Source of the DNA: Lachnospiraceae bacterium
Lineage (GTDB): Bacteria > Bacillota > Clostridia > Lachnospirales > Lachnospiraceae
Assembly: GCA_009774345.1 (NCBI GenBank)
Contig: VSNR01000047.1
Location: 1-25,013 of the forward strand
DNA: 25,013 nt
Direction of reading: 5' to 3'
Positions 1 through 6,641 of the stretch are shown here, one piece after another (within the stretch, counting starts at the first letter, position 1; every line of letters starts with the position of its first letter). The notes under the pieces were generated by a model, which saw only the letters and a list, made by a program, of their open reading frames with translations, was not told the origin of the DNA and did not search any database. Made by a program: the position numbers and the translations under genes.

Positions 1-74
1 TAATTCTACCTACTTTCGGTCAAATGCTTACTATTTAGAAATAACTTTCCATTTGACATTTCTTTCCATTATCC

Positions 75-100
75 TTGTTATGGAAAGCTTTCCATAACAA
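75..100. repeat. 26-bp perfect palindrome at a rearrangement junction
   Basis: Bases 75-100 read the same on both strands; the centre is GGAAAGCTTTCC and the outer arms are TTGTTAT and ATAACAA. It sits exactly where the PAPS-reductase-like reading frame loses its normal nucleotide-binding motif, so it probably marks a recombination or insertion junction. Further TTTCCAT words occur just upstream, near 47 and 64. Other explanations are an operator or the hairpin end of a transposable element. The palindrome is seen directly; the role is inferred. Confidence 0.6.
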
Positions 101-1094
101 AGATAGTTCTGTACTGTTACATATCGCAAGGGAAATGTACCCTGAAATCAGTGCAGTCTACGTTGATACCAGACTGGAATACCCTGAAATCAGGGAGTTT
201 GTAAAGCGTCAGGAAAACGTGGAGATTATCAGACCGAAAATGAACTTTAGGCAGGTCATCATAAAATATGGGTATCCCATGATTGGCAAAGAAGTGGCAG
301 GCTGCGTATACGGCGCAAGGCGGTATATGGAGAAGCTGCTGGAACGAGAGAAAAATGCAGAGAGTGGGGGAAAAATTTCCAATTATAGTCATATGGCAGA
401 TTTGGTCGGCATAGACCGCCGTGACGATAAGGAAAACGAACTTTATAAAAGCCTGATTAACGGAGAAATACCGAGTACGGACATTAAAACACCTGCCCGG
501 TACTTAATCCTGCTGGGAAAATATCTGCATAAAGAGAACGGCGTGAAAACATCGGAATATTCCAAGATGTATAACAAGGAGCGCTACAAATTCTTGCTGG
601 AAGCGCCCTTTGAAATAGCGGATCACTGCTGTTCCATTATGAAAAAATCCCCCATGCACAGCTACACAAAAAAGACGGGAAGAATGCCCATAACGGCACA
701 GATGGCAAGTGAAAGCAGGCTGAGGACAACATACTGGCTCAAAAACGGCTGCAACGGTTTTGACATGAAAAGCCCAATCAGCAATCCGATGTCATTCTGG
801 ACAGAACAGGACGTATTGGAATACATTTTCGACAATCTTATCTCGATTGCGGATGTGTACGGCAGGGTAACGGCAGACTTTGGGAAAGCACAGCCGCAGG
901 GGAACACAATGGACATGGGGATATTTGACATCGGTAAACCCATATTCGACACTACCGGATGTGACAGGACGGGGACCAAAAGCGAGAGCAGACAAAGCCG
1001 GAGAAAACGAAAGAAACAAAGTTTGCGTTTCAGATTGCAGACCGCTTTGTCAGTATACAGGAAACAGAGAGCGGCTATGATTATTCCATTATGA
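75..1094 (+). pseudogene. PAPS-reductase-family protein, broken at both ends
   Basis: The translation resembles the phosphoadenosine-phosphosulfate reductase-like family of phages and conjugative elements, which uses an ATP-pyrophosphatase fold. Conserved stretches include VDTRLEYPEIREFV, CCSIMKKSP, ESRLRTTYWLKNGCN and PMSFWTEQDVLEYI. The start is a TTG inside a palindrome, and the usual SGGKDS nucleotide-binding loop reads FHNKDS, so the N-terminus and loop are damaged. Near base 970, after TGCDRTG, where relatives continue with a CxxC segment, similarity stops and a basic out-of-frame tail follows. I read this as an internal remnant with deletion junctions on both sides. A functional protein is unlikely. 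Similarity is from memory of the family, not a search. Confidence 0.75.
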
Positions 1095-1534
1095 ACATGG
1101 ATTATAAGGAGATTGAAGGAGGCGTGTATGAAAATACTGGTGCGGATGTTCAGGAGATCGCTGATGATATTGTAGATGATTTAAGAGAAGATTGGTTTGA
1201 AAATGGTGCAGGGGGCAGCATTAGCGATGATGATGAGATAATACCAATTGATTTTGACGGACTGATGGAAAGCATTGCAAATGCAGTTCAAAATGCGGAC
1301 ACAATCCACAAGAAGGAAGCTGAGCATATTGTGCCAGAGATTTTGCAGGGGAATATTGTAGAAAATTTAAAAGAAAAGACAAACGAATTTTTCCATGAAA
1401 TATGCGATATGAATCCATCAGAGATTGAGGATACCGTAAAATGTCATGTGCAGGCGCAGTTAGATGAAGCTGGCATTGATGCGGAGATTGTGGATGTGGC
1501 AGTAGCAGGAAGCCGCTGCCGGGGATTGGCATGA
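965..1534 (+). pseudogene. 5'-truncated conjugative-element protein
   Basis: The frame opens after a TGA at 962-964 and has no ATG until 1091. The residues encoded before that ATG (KFAFQIADRFVSIQETESG, then YDYSI) already look like the conserved N-terminal part of a protein found in clostridial conjugative transposons. The native start has therefore been lost, most likely by the same deletion that removed the end of the preceding PAPS-reductase-like gene. The rest is very acidic with DD/EE-rich helices. It ends with an ATGA overlap into the next gene, as in an operon. Translation from ATG 1091 (147 residues) is possible. Function unknown. Confidence 0.55.
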
Positions 1535-2544
1535 ATGACGAGGAACGGTGGTTCAAAAACACGAGCGGACTGGATGCGGAGGGGCTGTGTAAAGCCTATG
1601 CGGAATGTGATAAGCCTTTCGTTGAGATGGGAAAATATGGAGAACGGATAGAAGCGGCAGACCATGCCTATATTGAGCAGGGCAAAAAGCTGGACTTCTC
1701 CATAGAGTTCAATGAGGAAACGAACCAGATTACCATATTTGACGGGGAATATTTTACATGCAAAGGGCTGCGGGAAACATTATTCTCAGGACAGGCAGAA
1801 CCGGAAATGACGCTGACCGTGGCGGAGTGCAGCGAGTTTCACAGTTTCGGGGAATTTCATGAGAATATTGCGACAGTAGAGGAAGCTATTGCAGTCTGGA
1901 AACAGATACCACCAGAGCGCATGAACGGTATTCAACCCCAACCAATACATATTTTAACCGGAAAACGATTTGAACTTGACGTTTTAGATTATATTCCTGA
2001 AATAAAAAATAGTCCGCAGGCAATAGAAGTGATTGCGGAGCTTATGGCTAAGGTTATGCCTTTGATGCCGGATATGAAGATTGAGGGCGATATCAGTGAG
2101 GATTTGGAAGCCAAACTATGGGAAAAACGTATGCCAGATTTGACACCTGCAGAACAGCTTGCGGTGGAGATAGACCGTTTTATTTATAGCTATGATACGA
2201 ATGGTTATTATGACAATCACCAGAGTATGACAGAAAATGTATCGGAGATTTCATTCATGCTTGGGCAGGGAGATGTAGAACACCTGATAGAATGGTTGAG
2301 TGAAGTCATTGCTGCGGAAACTACACCAGAGAAAACACAGAGGGCGAATGAGCTGCTTGAAAAGCTGGCTGAATACAAGCCCCTTGCGAAGATTGAAGAC
2401 AATGCCATAAATGGCATGGAGGAACAGAACTTCAACATGGTGGATAATATCCTGAACAATGGCGCAGGAGAGAAAGCACAGAAAGAGGAAAATAAAAAGG
2501 CTGGCGCAGCTGCACGCCGCAAAACTTTTTACCGTGCAGTATAA
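1531..2544 (+). CDS. Conjugative-element polyvalent-domain protein
   Basis: This is a 337-residue acidic soluble protein without signal peptide or membrane segment. Its start overlaps the stop of the preceding gene (ATGA), suggesting translational coupling. Segments such as MTLTVAECSEFHSFGEF, IPPERMNGI and MPDLTPAEQLAVEIDR are typical, as I recall, of LPD/DUF-type proteins encoded by integrative conjugative elements of Firmicutes. There they lie near the antirestriction and relaxase modules; their biochemical role is not known. The C-terminus ends in a short basic tail (RRKTFYRAV) and may be shortened relative to relatives. Together with the two broken genes upstream it indicates a decayed conjugative element. 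Confidence 0.6.
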   Translation: MNDEERWFKNTSGLDAEGLCKAYAECDKPFVEMGKYGERIEAADHAYIEQGKKLDFSIEFNEETNQITIFDGEYFTCKGLRETLFSGQAEPEMTLTVAECSEFHSFGEFHENIATVEEAIAVWKQIPPERMNGIQPQPIHILTGKRFELDVLDYIPEIKNSPQAIEVIAELMAKVMPLMPDMKIEGDISEDLEAKLWEKRMPDLTPAEQLAVEIDRFIYSYDTNGYYDNHQSMTENVSEISFMLGQGDVEHLIEWLSEVIAAETTPEKTQRANELLEKLAEYKPLAKIEDNAINGMEEQNFNMVDNILNNGAGEKAQKEENKKAGAAARRKTFYRAV

Positions 2545-2596
2545 CTGGGGGCAGTTTATCGGCATAAAGAATTTCTAAAACAGACCACAGCCATCT

Positions 2597-2624
2597 TTGA
2601 AGTTTAAACGGTTCATTGTATAAT
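2597..2624 (+). promoter_or_regulatory. Sigma-A-type promoter for the zinc-ribbon gene
   Basis: TTGAAG at 2597-2602 and TATAAT at 2619-2624 are separated by 16 bases. They are followed by a short leader with a TGGAGGA ribosome site at 2637-2643 ahead of ATG 2650. The spacing and consensus fit the gene directly downstream. Confidence 0.65.
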
Positions 2625-2649
2625 AGATGCAGGGAATGGAGGAATTGAT

Positions 2650-3456
2650 ATGTCAAAAAAGAAAAATCGTCCACATGGGTATTACTGTAAAATATGCGGT
2701 GAATATAAAACAAATGAAAAATTTTCAGAGAAAGCTCATGCAGCCCATATCTGCAAAGCTTGTTCCCGTCTAAGCGCATCGGAGAAAGTGGCGGCAATGG
2801 ATATTAACAGGCTGATGACTTTCCCGATGCGGCGGCTTTCAGAGAGTGAGAAGAAATGGCTGAAAGCTAAAATAAAGGATGAACGTCCAGAAGTGGCAGA
2901 TACGGCACAAGAGATTTACAATGTATGTTTTCCCTATGCAGAGCGCAATGCAATGAAGAAGCAGCTTATCATCAATACATTGTCTTTTGAAATACATACA
3001 GAGGTTTATGATGAGTACGGAGATATGGAAATGACTGACCGTCTTTTTACCATTGACAGGAAAAGTCGTGTCCTGACCATGATGGATTTCCATGCAGACA
3101 GCAGTGAGCAGTCTATTGTTCTGGAGGGCGGGAAGATAGCGAAGCTGCTGCGGTATATTGTACATACGCTGGAAATATTTATGTGGGAGCAGGACTATTG
3201 CCTGTGTTCTGATAATGAAGATTATGACCCGTTTCTTGATGGAGAAGAAGATTTTTTTATGGACGATTTGGAGGAGGAATTGGAAGTACAGCTCCCCAAG
3301 AAACCGGAGGACAGACCGTCATGGCGGATGCAGGTGGAATATAGCAATCATACTGTACAGGATACTTCAAGTTATGAGGATTATATGGCGGAGCGTCCAG
3401 AGGAGTTGTATTTTTCATTGTCAGAATATTTTGAGCCGGAGGATGAAGAATTTTGA
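2650..3456 (+). CDS. Zinc-ribbon hypothetical protein
   Basis: This 268-residue protein begins with a basic stretch and a four-cysteine motif: CKICG near residues 15-19 and CKAC near residues 35-38. That predicts a small zinc ribbon. The middle (about residues 95-185) looks like an alpha/beta domain, and the C-terminus is extremely acidic (DEDFF-, EEELE- and EDEEF-type runs) without membrane segments. It has its own promoter and ribosome site upstream and a strong intrinsic terminator downstream, so it is a monocistronic unit. I do not recognise the family. A DNA- or RNA-associated accessory protein of the conjugative element is possible, but that is a guess from the zinc ribbon and location. 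Confidence 0.7.
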   Translation: MSKKKNRPHGYYCKICGEYKTNEKFSEKAHAAHICKACSRLSASEKVAAMDINRLMTFPMRRLSESEKKWLKAKIKDERPEVADTAQEIYNVCFPYAERNAMKKQLIINTLSFEIHTEVYDEYGDMEMTDRLFTIDRKSRVLTMMDFHADSSEQSIVLEGGKIAKLLRYIVHTLEIFMWEQDYCLCSDNEDYDPFLDGEEDFFMDDLEEELEVQLPKKPEDRPSWRMQVEYSNHTVQDTSSYEDYMAERPEELYFSLSEYFEPEDEEF

Positions 3457-3484
3457 TTTTTATTCAATGAAATACAGGAGCAGT

Positions 3485-3529
3485 AAAGCAGCAGATTTGT
3501 TTTATAAAAAACAGTCTGCTGCTTTTTTT
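3485..3529 (+). terminator. Rho-independent terminator
   Basis: An 11-bp perfect stem (AAAGCAGCAGA at 3485-3495 with TCTGCTGCTTT at 3515-3525) is followed by a T run to 3529. It lies 28 bases after the stop of the zinc-ribbon gene. Confidence 0.85.
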
Positions 3530-3589
3530 GTGGAAATGGAAAATCAGAAGAATATTTTTTTATAATGGATTGTCTTTTTATTGTGTAGC

Positions 3590-3687
3590 GAGGCTGTCGC
3601 AATAAGCTTTGATGATACAAGATATTGTACAAAACGCAGTATAGTATCATGCTATCTTGTATATATTTTTCTTAATGCGACAGACCC
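3590..3687. mobile_element. 98-bp MITE-like element
   Basis: Seventeen-base ends, GAGGCTGTCGCAATAAG (3590-3606) and the complement of GGGTCTGTCGCATTAAG (3671-3687), match at 14 of 17 positions in inverted orientation. Inside are perfect inverted arms, ATACAAGATA (3615-3624) and TATCTTGTAT (3653-3662). The CTGTCGCA-type terminus resembles insertion-sequence ends. There is no coding capacity, so it looks like a non-autonomous miniature element. No clear target duplication is seen. It sits 54 bases upstream of the serine recombinase start and could alter that gene's transcription. Confidence 0.55.
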
Positions 3688-3741
3688 GCCGCAGAAAAAG
3701 AATTTGTATCATAAACGAAAAGGAATGGAGGAATTGACACT

Positions 3742-4374
3742 ATGGAATATGGATATGTGCGCGTGTCCAGTTTGGATCAGAACGAGGACAGGCAGATGAC
3801 AGCCCTGCGGGATGCGGCAGTGCCTGAAAAGAACATTTTTACGGACAAGCAGTCCGGCAAGGATTTTGAGCGTCCCGGCTATCAAAAACTGATGAAAGTC
3901 CTGAAAGAGGGAGATCTTCTGTACGTATTGAGCATCGACCGTCTTGGGCGCAATTATGAGGAAATACAAAAACAGTGGCGTATTCTTACCAAAGAAACAG
4001 GCATCGACATCTGCGTGCTGGACATGCCGCTGCTGGATACCAGAAACGGCAAGGATTTAATGGGAACATTTATTGCAGATCTGGTGCTGCAGATATTATC
4101 CTTTGTGGCGCAGAGTGAGCGGGAGAATATAAGGAAGCGTCAGAGCGAAGGGATTGCCGCAGCAAAGGCAAGGGGAGTACGTTTCGGAAGACCTGAAAAG
4201 GAAGTTCCAGACGATTTTGAAAAGATTGTAAGAAATTGGGAACAAAAAAAGCAGTCTTTTGAAGAAACGCTGAAACAGTGCAGCATGAGCAAGACTACCT
4301 TTTACCGCAGGCTGCGGGAATACAGAATGCTTCATAAGCACAACAAAAACAGTTCCAAAAAGTGTACTTTTTGA
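3742..4374 (+). CDS. Serine recombinase, DNA-invertase/resolvase type
   Basis: This 210-residue protein has the classic small serine-recombinase layout. The catalytic domain holds YVRVSS with nucleophile Ser9 and SIDRLGR (Ser64, Asp66, Arg67, Arg70). The long E helix (FVAQSERENIRKRQ) leads to a C-terminal helix-turn-helix ending in MSKTTFYRRLREY. Length and domain order fit Hin/Pin/Mpi-type invertases and Tn3-type resolvases. They do not fit IS607 TnpA, in which the DNA-binding domain precedes the catalytic one. A GGAGGA ribosome site precedes ATG 3742. The stop codon lies inside the first of two repeats that look like crossover sites. By family it cuts with a two-base stagger through a covalent serine-DNA link; inversion of the next intergenic region is the inferred job. 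Confidence 0.88.
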   Translation: MEYGYVRVSSLDQNEDRQMTALRDAAVPEKNIFTDKQSGKDFERPGYQKLMKVLKEGDLLYVLSIDRLGRNYEEIQKQWRILTKETGIDICVLDMPLLDTRNGKDLMGTFIADLVLQILSFVAQSERENIRKRQSEGIAAAKARGVRFGRPEKEVPDDFEKIVRNWEQKKQSFEETLKQCSMSKTTFYRRLREYRMLHKHNKNSSKKCTF

Positions 4375-4381
4375 CAATATC
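4351..4381. repeat. Putative recombinase crossover site 1 (core GT)
   Basis: The 16-mer AAAAAGTGTACTTTTT (4357-4372) has 7-bp inverted arms (AAAAAGT/ACTTTTT) around a central GT at 4364-4365. It overlaps the last codons of the recombinase. Flanks AGTTCC and GACAATA recur at 4527-4557. A symmetric site with an asymmetric dinucleotide is the known form of small serine-recombinase crossover sites. An operator is the alternative. Confidence 0.55.
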
Positions 4382-4482
4382 CTTATTAGACTAAATCATA
4401 ACCTGTTGAAACCTCAATTTATGAAAAATGAAAAAATAAACTGACTTAACGGTGGAAAAACTCGGAAATCTGCAAAAAGTAC

Positions 4483-4511
4483 TTGCAATCTGTCGTTTTT
4501 TTATGTATAAT
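4483..4511 (+). promoter_or_regulatory. Promoter between the two repeats, pointing to the TnpB-like gene
   Basis: TTGCAA (4483-4488) and TATAAT (4506-4511) are separated by exactly 17 bases, a near-consensus vegetative promoter. The expected transcript would begin near 4518, run through repeat 2 and reach GTG 4584. The -35 box overlaps the palindrome AAGTACTT (4477-4484), part of GCAAAAAGTACTTGC. That sequence resembles one arm of the flanking repeats and could be an additional binding site. Confidence 0.7.
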
Positions 4512-4526
4512 ATTTTCGTTGTAGAC

Positions 4527-4557
4527 AGTTTCAAAAAGTACACTTTTTGACAATACC
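4527..4557. repeat. Putative recombinase crossover site 2 (core AC)
   Basis: AAAAAGTACACTTTTT (4533-4548) is the exact reverse complement of the 16-mer in site 1. The arms are identical and only the central dinucleotide (AC, 4540-4541) is flipped. The outer flanks (AGTTTC, GACAATA) match site 1 in direct orientation. It lies in the leader of the TnpB-like gene, downstream of its promoter, so a bound protein could also block transcription. Confidence 0.55.
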
Positions 4558-4583
4558 TGACTCGGAGAACGGAGGAAACGTCT

Positions 4584-6050
4584 GTGTCTGCGGAAAATAT
4601 AAAAACAGAAACTGCGCAGCAGTACAGTGGCGATGACGCCCTGCCGCAGCATGGTGGAAAGATAGGTAAGTCGGTGCACCAGTACAGCAAAGGAAAAATC
4701 AGCAGTGAAAACATGGATGTGCTCATGGATATAGGGCACGGGTGCATGGTGACCAGAAATTATATTTACCAAAGATACGGGGGCATCAAGAGCCTTGTAA
4801 AAGTGTATTCGGGCTATGGTGTTGATTCGGAAGTCAGGTCAGCAGGGTTCCGGGAAAAAATAGGTCTTCCCAGTGTGTATTTTTCCGCATCCGTGAACAG
4901 GGCGTTAGGCGATATCAAGATTATGTGGGCGCAGGTCAGGAACGGCATAAACGATGCAGTCAGCAGAAATGAACGGTTTTCACCGGAGGACAGGCATTAC
5001 ATTCGCTTTGTACTGAAAACGGACGTCTGCTATTGGAATATCCTGAATGGAAAATCGATGCCGCTGCCTGAAAAAATACAGCCCGGATATGAAAAAGTCA
5101 TTGCTGAGCTTGGCGGCGGGAGAAGCCAGCGCGTTAAGAATCTCAATAGATATCTTTGCAGGCAGACGAGAAAGCGGCTGCGCAGGCAGCACACAGACAA
5201 CAGACTGCGTTTTACTATAAAAAAGCAGGGATACAGATACGGTGAGTTGAATGGGGAACACGGCATATTTCTTGCGACAAAGATAAACCGTCAGAGAGTG
5301 TTTATACCACTGACGGACGCAAATGTTTATGACAGGATGCTCGACATCAGTTTAAATCCGAAGAAAAAGAGTGTCGAAATCATCATACCGATTTTTGTAA
5401 ATACACAAAAACATGAGGATTATATAAATGAAATCGGCATCTCACTCGGGTTATGGAACATGATTACGACAAATACCGGAAACGTATATGGCGGTAATTT
5501 TGGAAAAATGCAGCAGGAAATCTCCCGGTTTATATTAGAAGAAAATTATCGGGAAAAACCAGAAAACATATCAGATACGCAAAACTATCAGACACGTAAG
5601 AAAAAAATGGACGCGGCGCTTAAAAACTACGTAAACATGGAAATCAACAGGATGCTTGAACAGGAAAAACCCAAGGTGGTCTATATGGCAAAACTTCCGC
5701 GCAATCCGGGTATGCATACTTCTGCCAGACATCGTGATGCCAAGCAGCTTACAAAAGGAACAGGCGACACCCATCTGCTCAGAATGTGGAAGAAAGGCTT
5801 TGTGACAGAAAGGTTACAGTGGAAATGCCAGAAAAACGGTATCAAACTTGTAGAAGTAATCGGTAAGGGAATTGGCAGGGAATGCAGTTCATGTGGGCAG
5901 AGCGGATATACAGCCGGTGAAAAATTTAAGTGTCCTGTCTGCGGATTCGAGGAAAATAAAAAGATAAACGGTGCAAGGAATGCTCTAAACAGAGGGCAGA
6001 CCGGAAGAAAATTAAATAAAAAATGGTCAGGTGATACGCCTGGAAGATAA
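4584..6050 (+). CDS. TnpB-like protein with lost RuvC active site
   Basis: This 488-residue protein is TnpB-like in its C-terminal half, with RuvC-like segments and an intact zinc ribbon (Cys434, Cys437, Cys450, Cys453). The acidic residues that catalyse DNA cleavage in TnpB/Cas12 are absent. RuvC-I reads IGISLGL with Ser287 at the Asp position. RuvC-II reads VVYMAKL with Met368 for Glu. RuvC-III reads ENKKINGARNAL with Lys460 for Asp. It starts at GTG 4584, seven bases after GGAGGA. It is longer than the usual roughly 400-residue TnpB and stays open throughout, so it is a maintained variant rather than debris. TnpB-like nuclease-dead repressors (TldR) are a known precedent for RNA-guided transcriptional control; a similar role here, or a DNA-binding partner of the adjacent recombinase, is inference. 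Confidence 0.8.
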   Translation: MSAENIKTETAQQYSGDDALPQHGGKIGKSVHQYSKGKISSENMDVLMDIGHGCMVTRNYIYQRYGGIKSLVKVYSGYGVDSEVRSAGFREKIGLPSVYFSASVNRALGDIKIMWAQVRNGINDAVSRNERFSPEDRHYIRFVLKTDVCYWNILNGKSMPLPEKIQPGYEKVIAELGGGRSQRVKNLNRYLCRQTRKRLRRQHTDNRLRFTIKKQGYRYGELNGEHGIFLATKINRQRVFIPLTDANVYDRMLDISLNPKKKSVEIIIPIFVNTQKHEDYINEIGISLGLWNMITTNTGNVYGGNFGKMQQEISRFILEENYREKPENISDTQNYQTRKKKMDAALKNYVNMEINRMLEQEKPKVVYMAKLPRNPGMHTSARHRDAKQLTKGTGDTHLLRMWKKGFVTERLQWKCQKNGIKLVEVIGKGIGRECSSCGQSGYTAGEKFKCPVCGFEENKKINGARNALNRGQTGRKLNKKWSGDTPGR

Positions 6051-6324
6051 ACCGGCTGGGAAGCATGGTTTTACCCTGGCTTTGCGAAGTGGGGACTGTG
6101 GCGGGTGGTATCTTGATATAAAAGACAAAATGGCGTTGGGGATATGCAAAAACAGGTACGCCAGTGCTGTGTGAACTCGTTACTGTACGGCTTAGGATTT
6201 TGAACCGTGGCTGTATGGAAAATCTACGCAAGCGTTGATTGAGAATGGCATGGTACGAAGCCGTTCCAAACGGAACGGCACCGCCTTGACAGACGGCTGT
6301 GATTCCCTATATATCCATTGAAGG

Positions 6325-6349
6325 AAAAGGTTCGCGCAGCGTACTTTTT
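6325..6349 (+). terminator. Possible intrinsic terminator
   Basis: AAAAGGTTCGC (6325-6335) can pair with GCGTACTTTTT (6339-6349) around a three-base loop, with one mismatch and one G-T pair, ending in a T run. It would end a transcript covering the TnpB-like gene and its downstream RNA. The right arm also carries GTACTTTTT, the half-site of the recombinase-associated repeats, so an element boundary is an alternative reading. Confidence 0.4.
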
Positions 6350-6409
6350 CCATATGCTACAGTGCGCATGACAGATGAATGCCGTGCGCGGATGCTGTGG
6401 CAGATGGGG

Positions 6410-6439
6410 TTGTTATTGCAATTGAAGTAACAGTTTAAT
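6410..6439 (+). promoter_or_regulatory. Weak candidate promoter of the glycan cluster
   Basis: TTGTTA (6410-6415) and TTTAAT (6434-6439) are 18 bases apart. A leader of about 180 bases would follow, containing the hairpin arms GCATAC and GTATGC near 6442-6463. The match is modest and no better candidate was found before the first gene of the cluster. Confidence 0.25.
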
Positions 6440-6641
6440 AGGCATACGCATTTACTGTGTATGCTGTGCGAAAACATATAGTAGGCACAAATCCATTTTT
6501 AAAGGTGATTTTGTATGGATCGGTGTTTGCAGCTATGGAGGTACGGAATAGGTACGAATTTAGAATGATTGTTTTGTAAGTGTGGCGCTGCAAATGTAGC
6601 GAATATTTACAGTTACAGCAAAAGAAATGGCAGGATGGAAT

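Larger units (their letters stand above)
6051..6626 (+). other. Structured non-coding region after the TnpB-like gene; guide-RNA candidate
   Basis: No convincing gene occupies these 576 bases. They contain several hairpins. An 8-bp perfect stem, GCCGTTCC/GGAACGGC (6260-6267 with 6272-6279), has an AAAC loop. AGCCGT (6259-6264) could instead pair with ACGGCT (6293-6298). TGGCGT (6131-6136) can pair with ACGCCA (6158-6163). A terminator-like hairpin lies at 6325-6349. In TnpB systems the omega RNA starts at the 3' end of tnpB and extends downstream, so this is where such an RNA would be expected. The final part may also hold the promoter and leader of the glycan cluster. RNA identity is inferred only from position and structure. 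Confidence 0.4.

Noticed and set aside
3158..3565. Plus-strand open frame overlapping the zinc-ribbon gene
   Set aside because: It is out of frame with the real gene, lacks a ribosome site and runs through the terminator hairpin.
3742..6050. Interpretation as an ordinary IS607 element (TnpA plus TnpB)
   Set aside because: The recombinase has its DNA-binding domain at the C-terminus, unlike IS607 TnpA, and the TnpB-like protein lacks catalytic residues. Element ends were not found, although GTACTTTTT at 6341-6349 matches half of the putative site.
5926..6231. Minus-strand open frame opposite the end of the TnpB-like gene
   Set aside because: It overlaps the zinc-ribbon codons of a clearly coding plus-strand gene, has no ribosome site and no recognisable motif.
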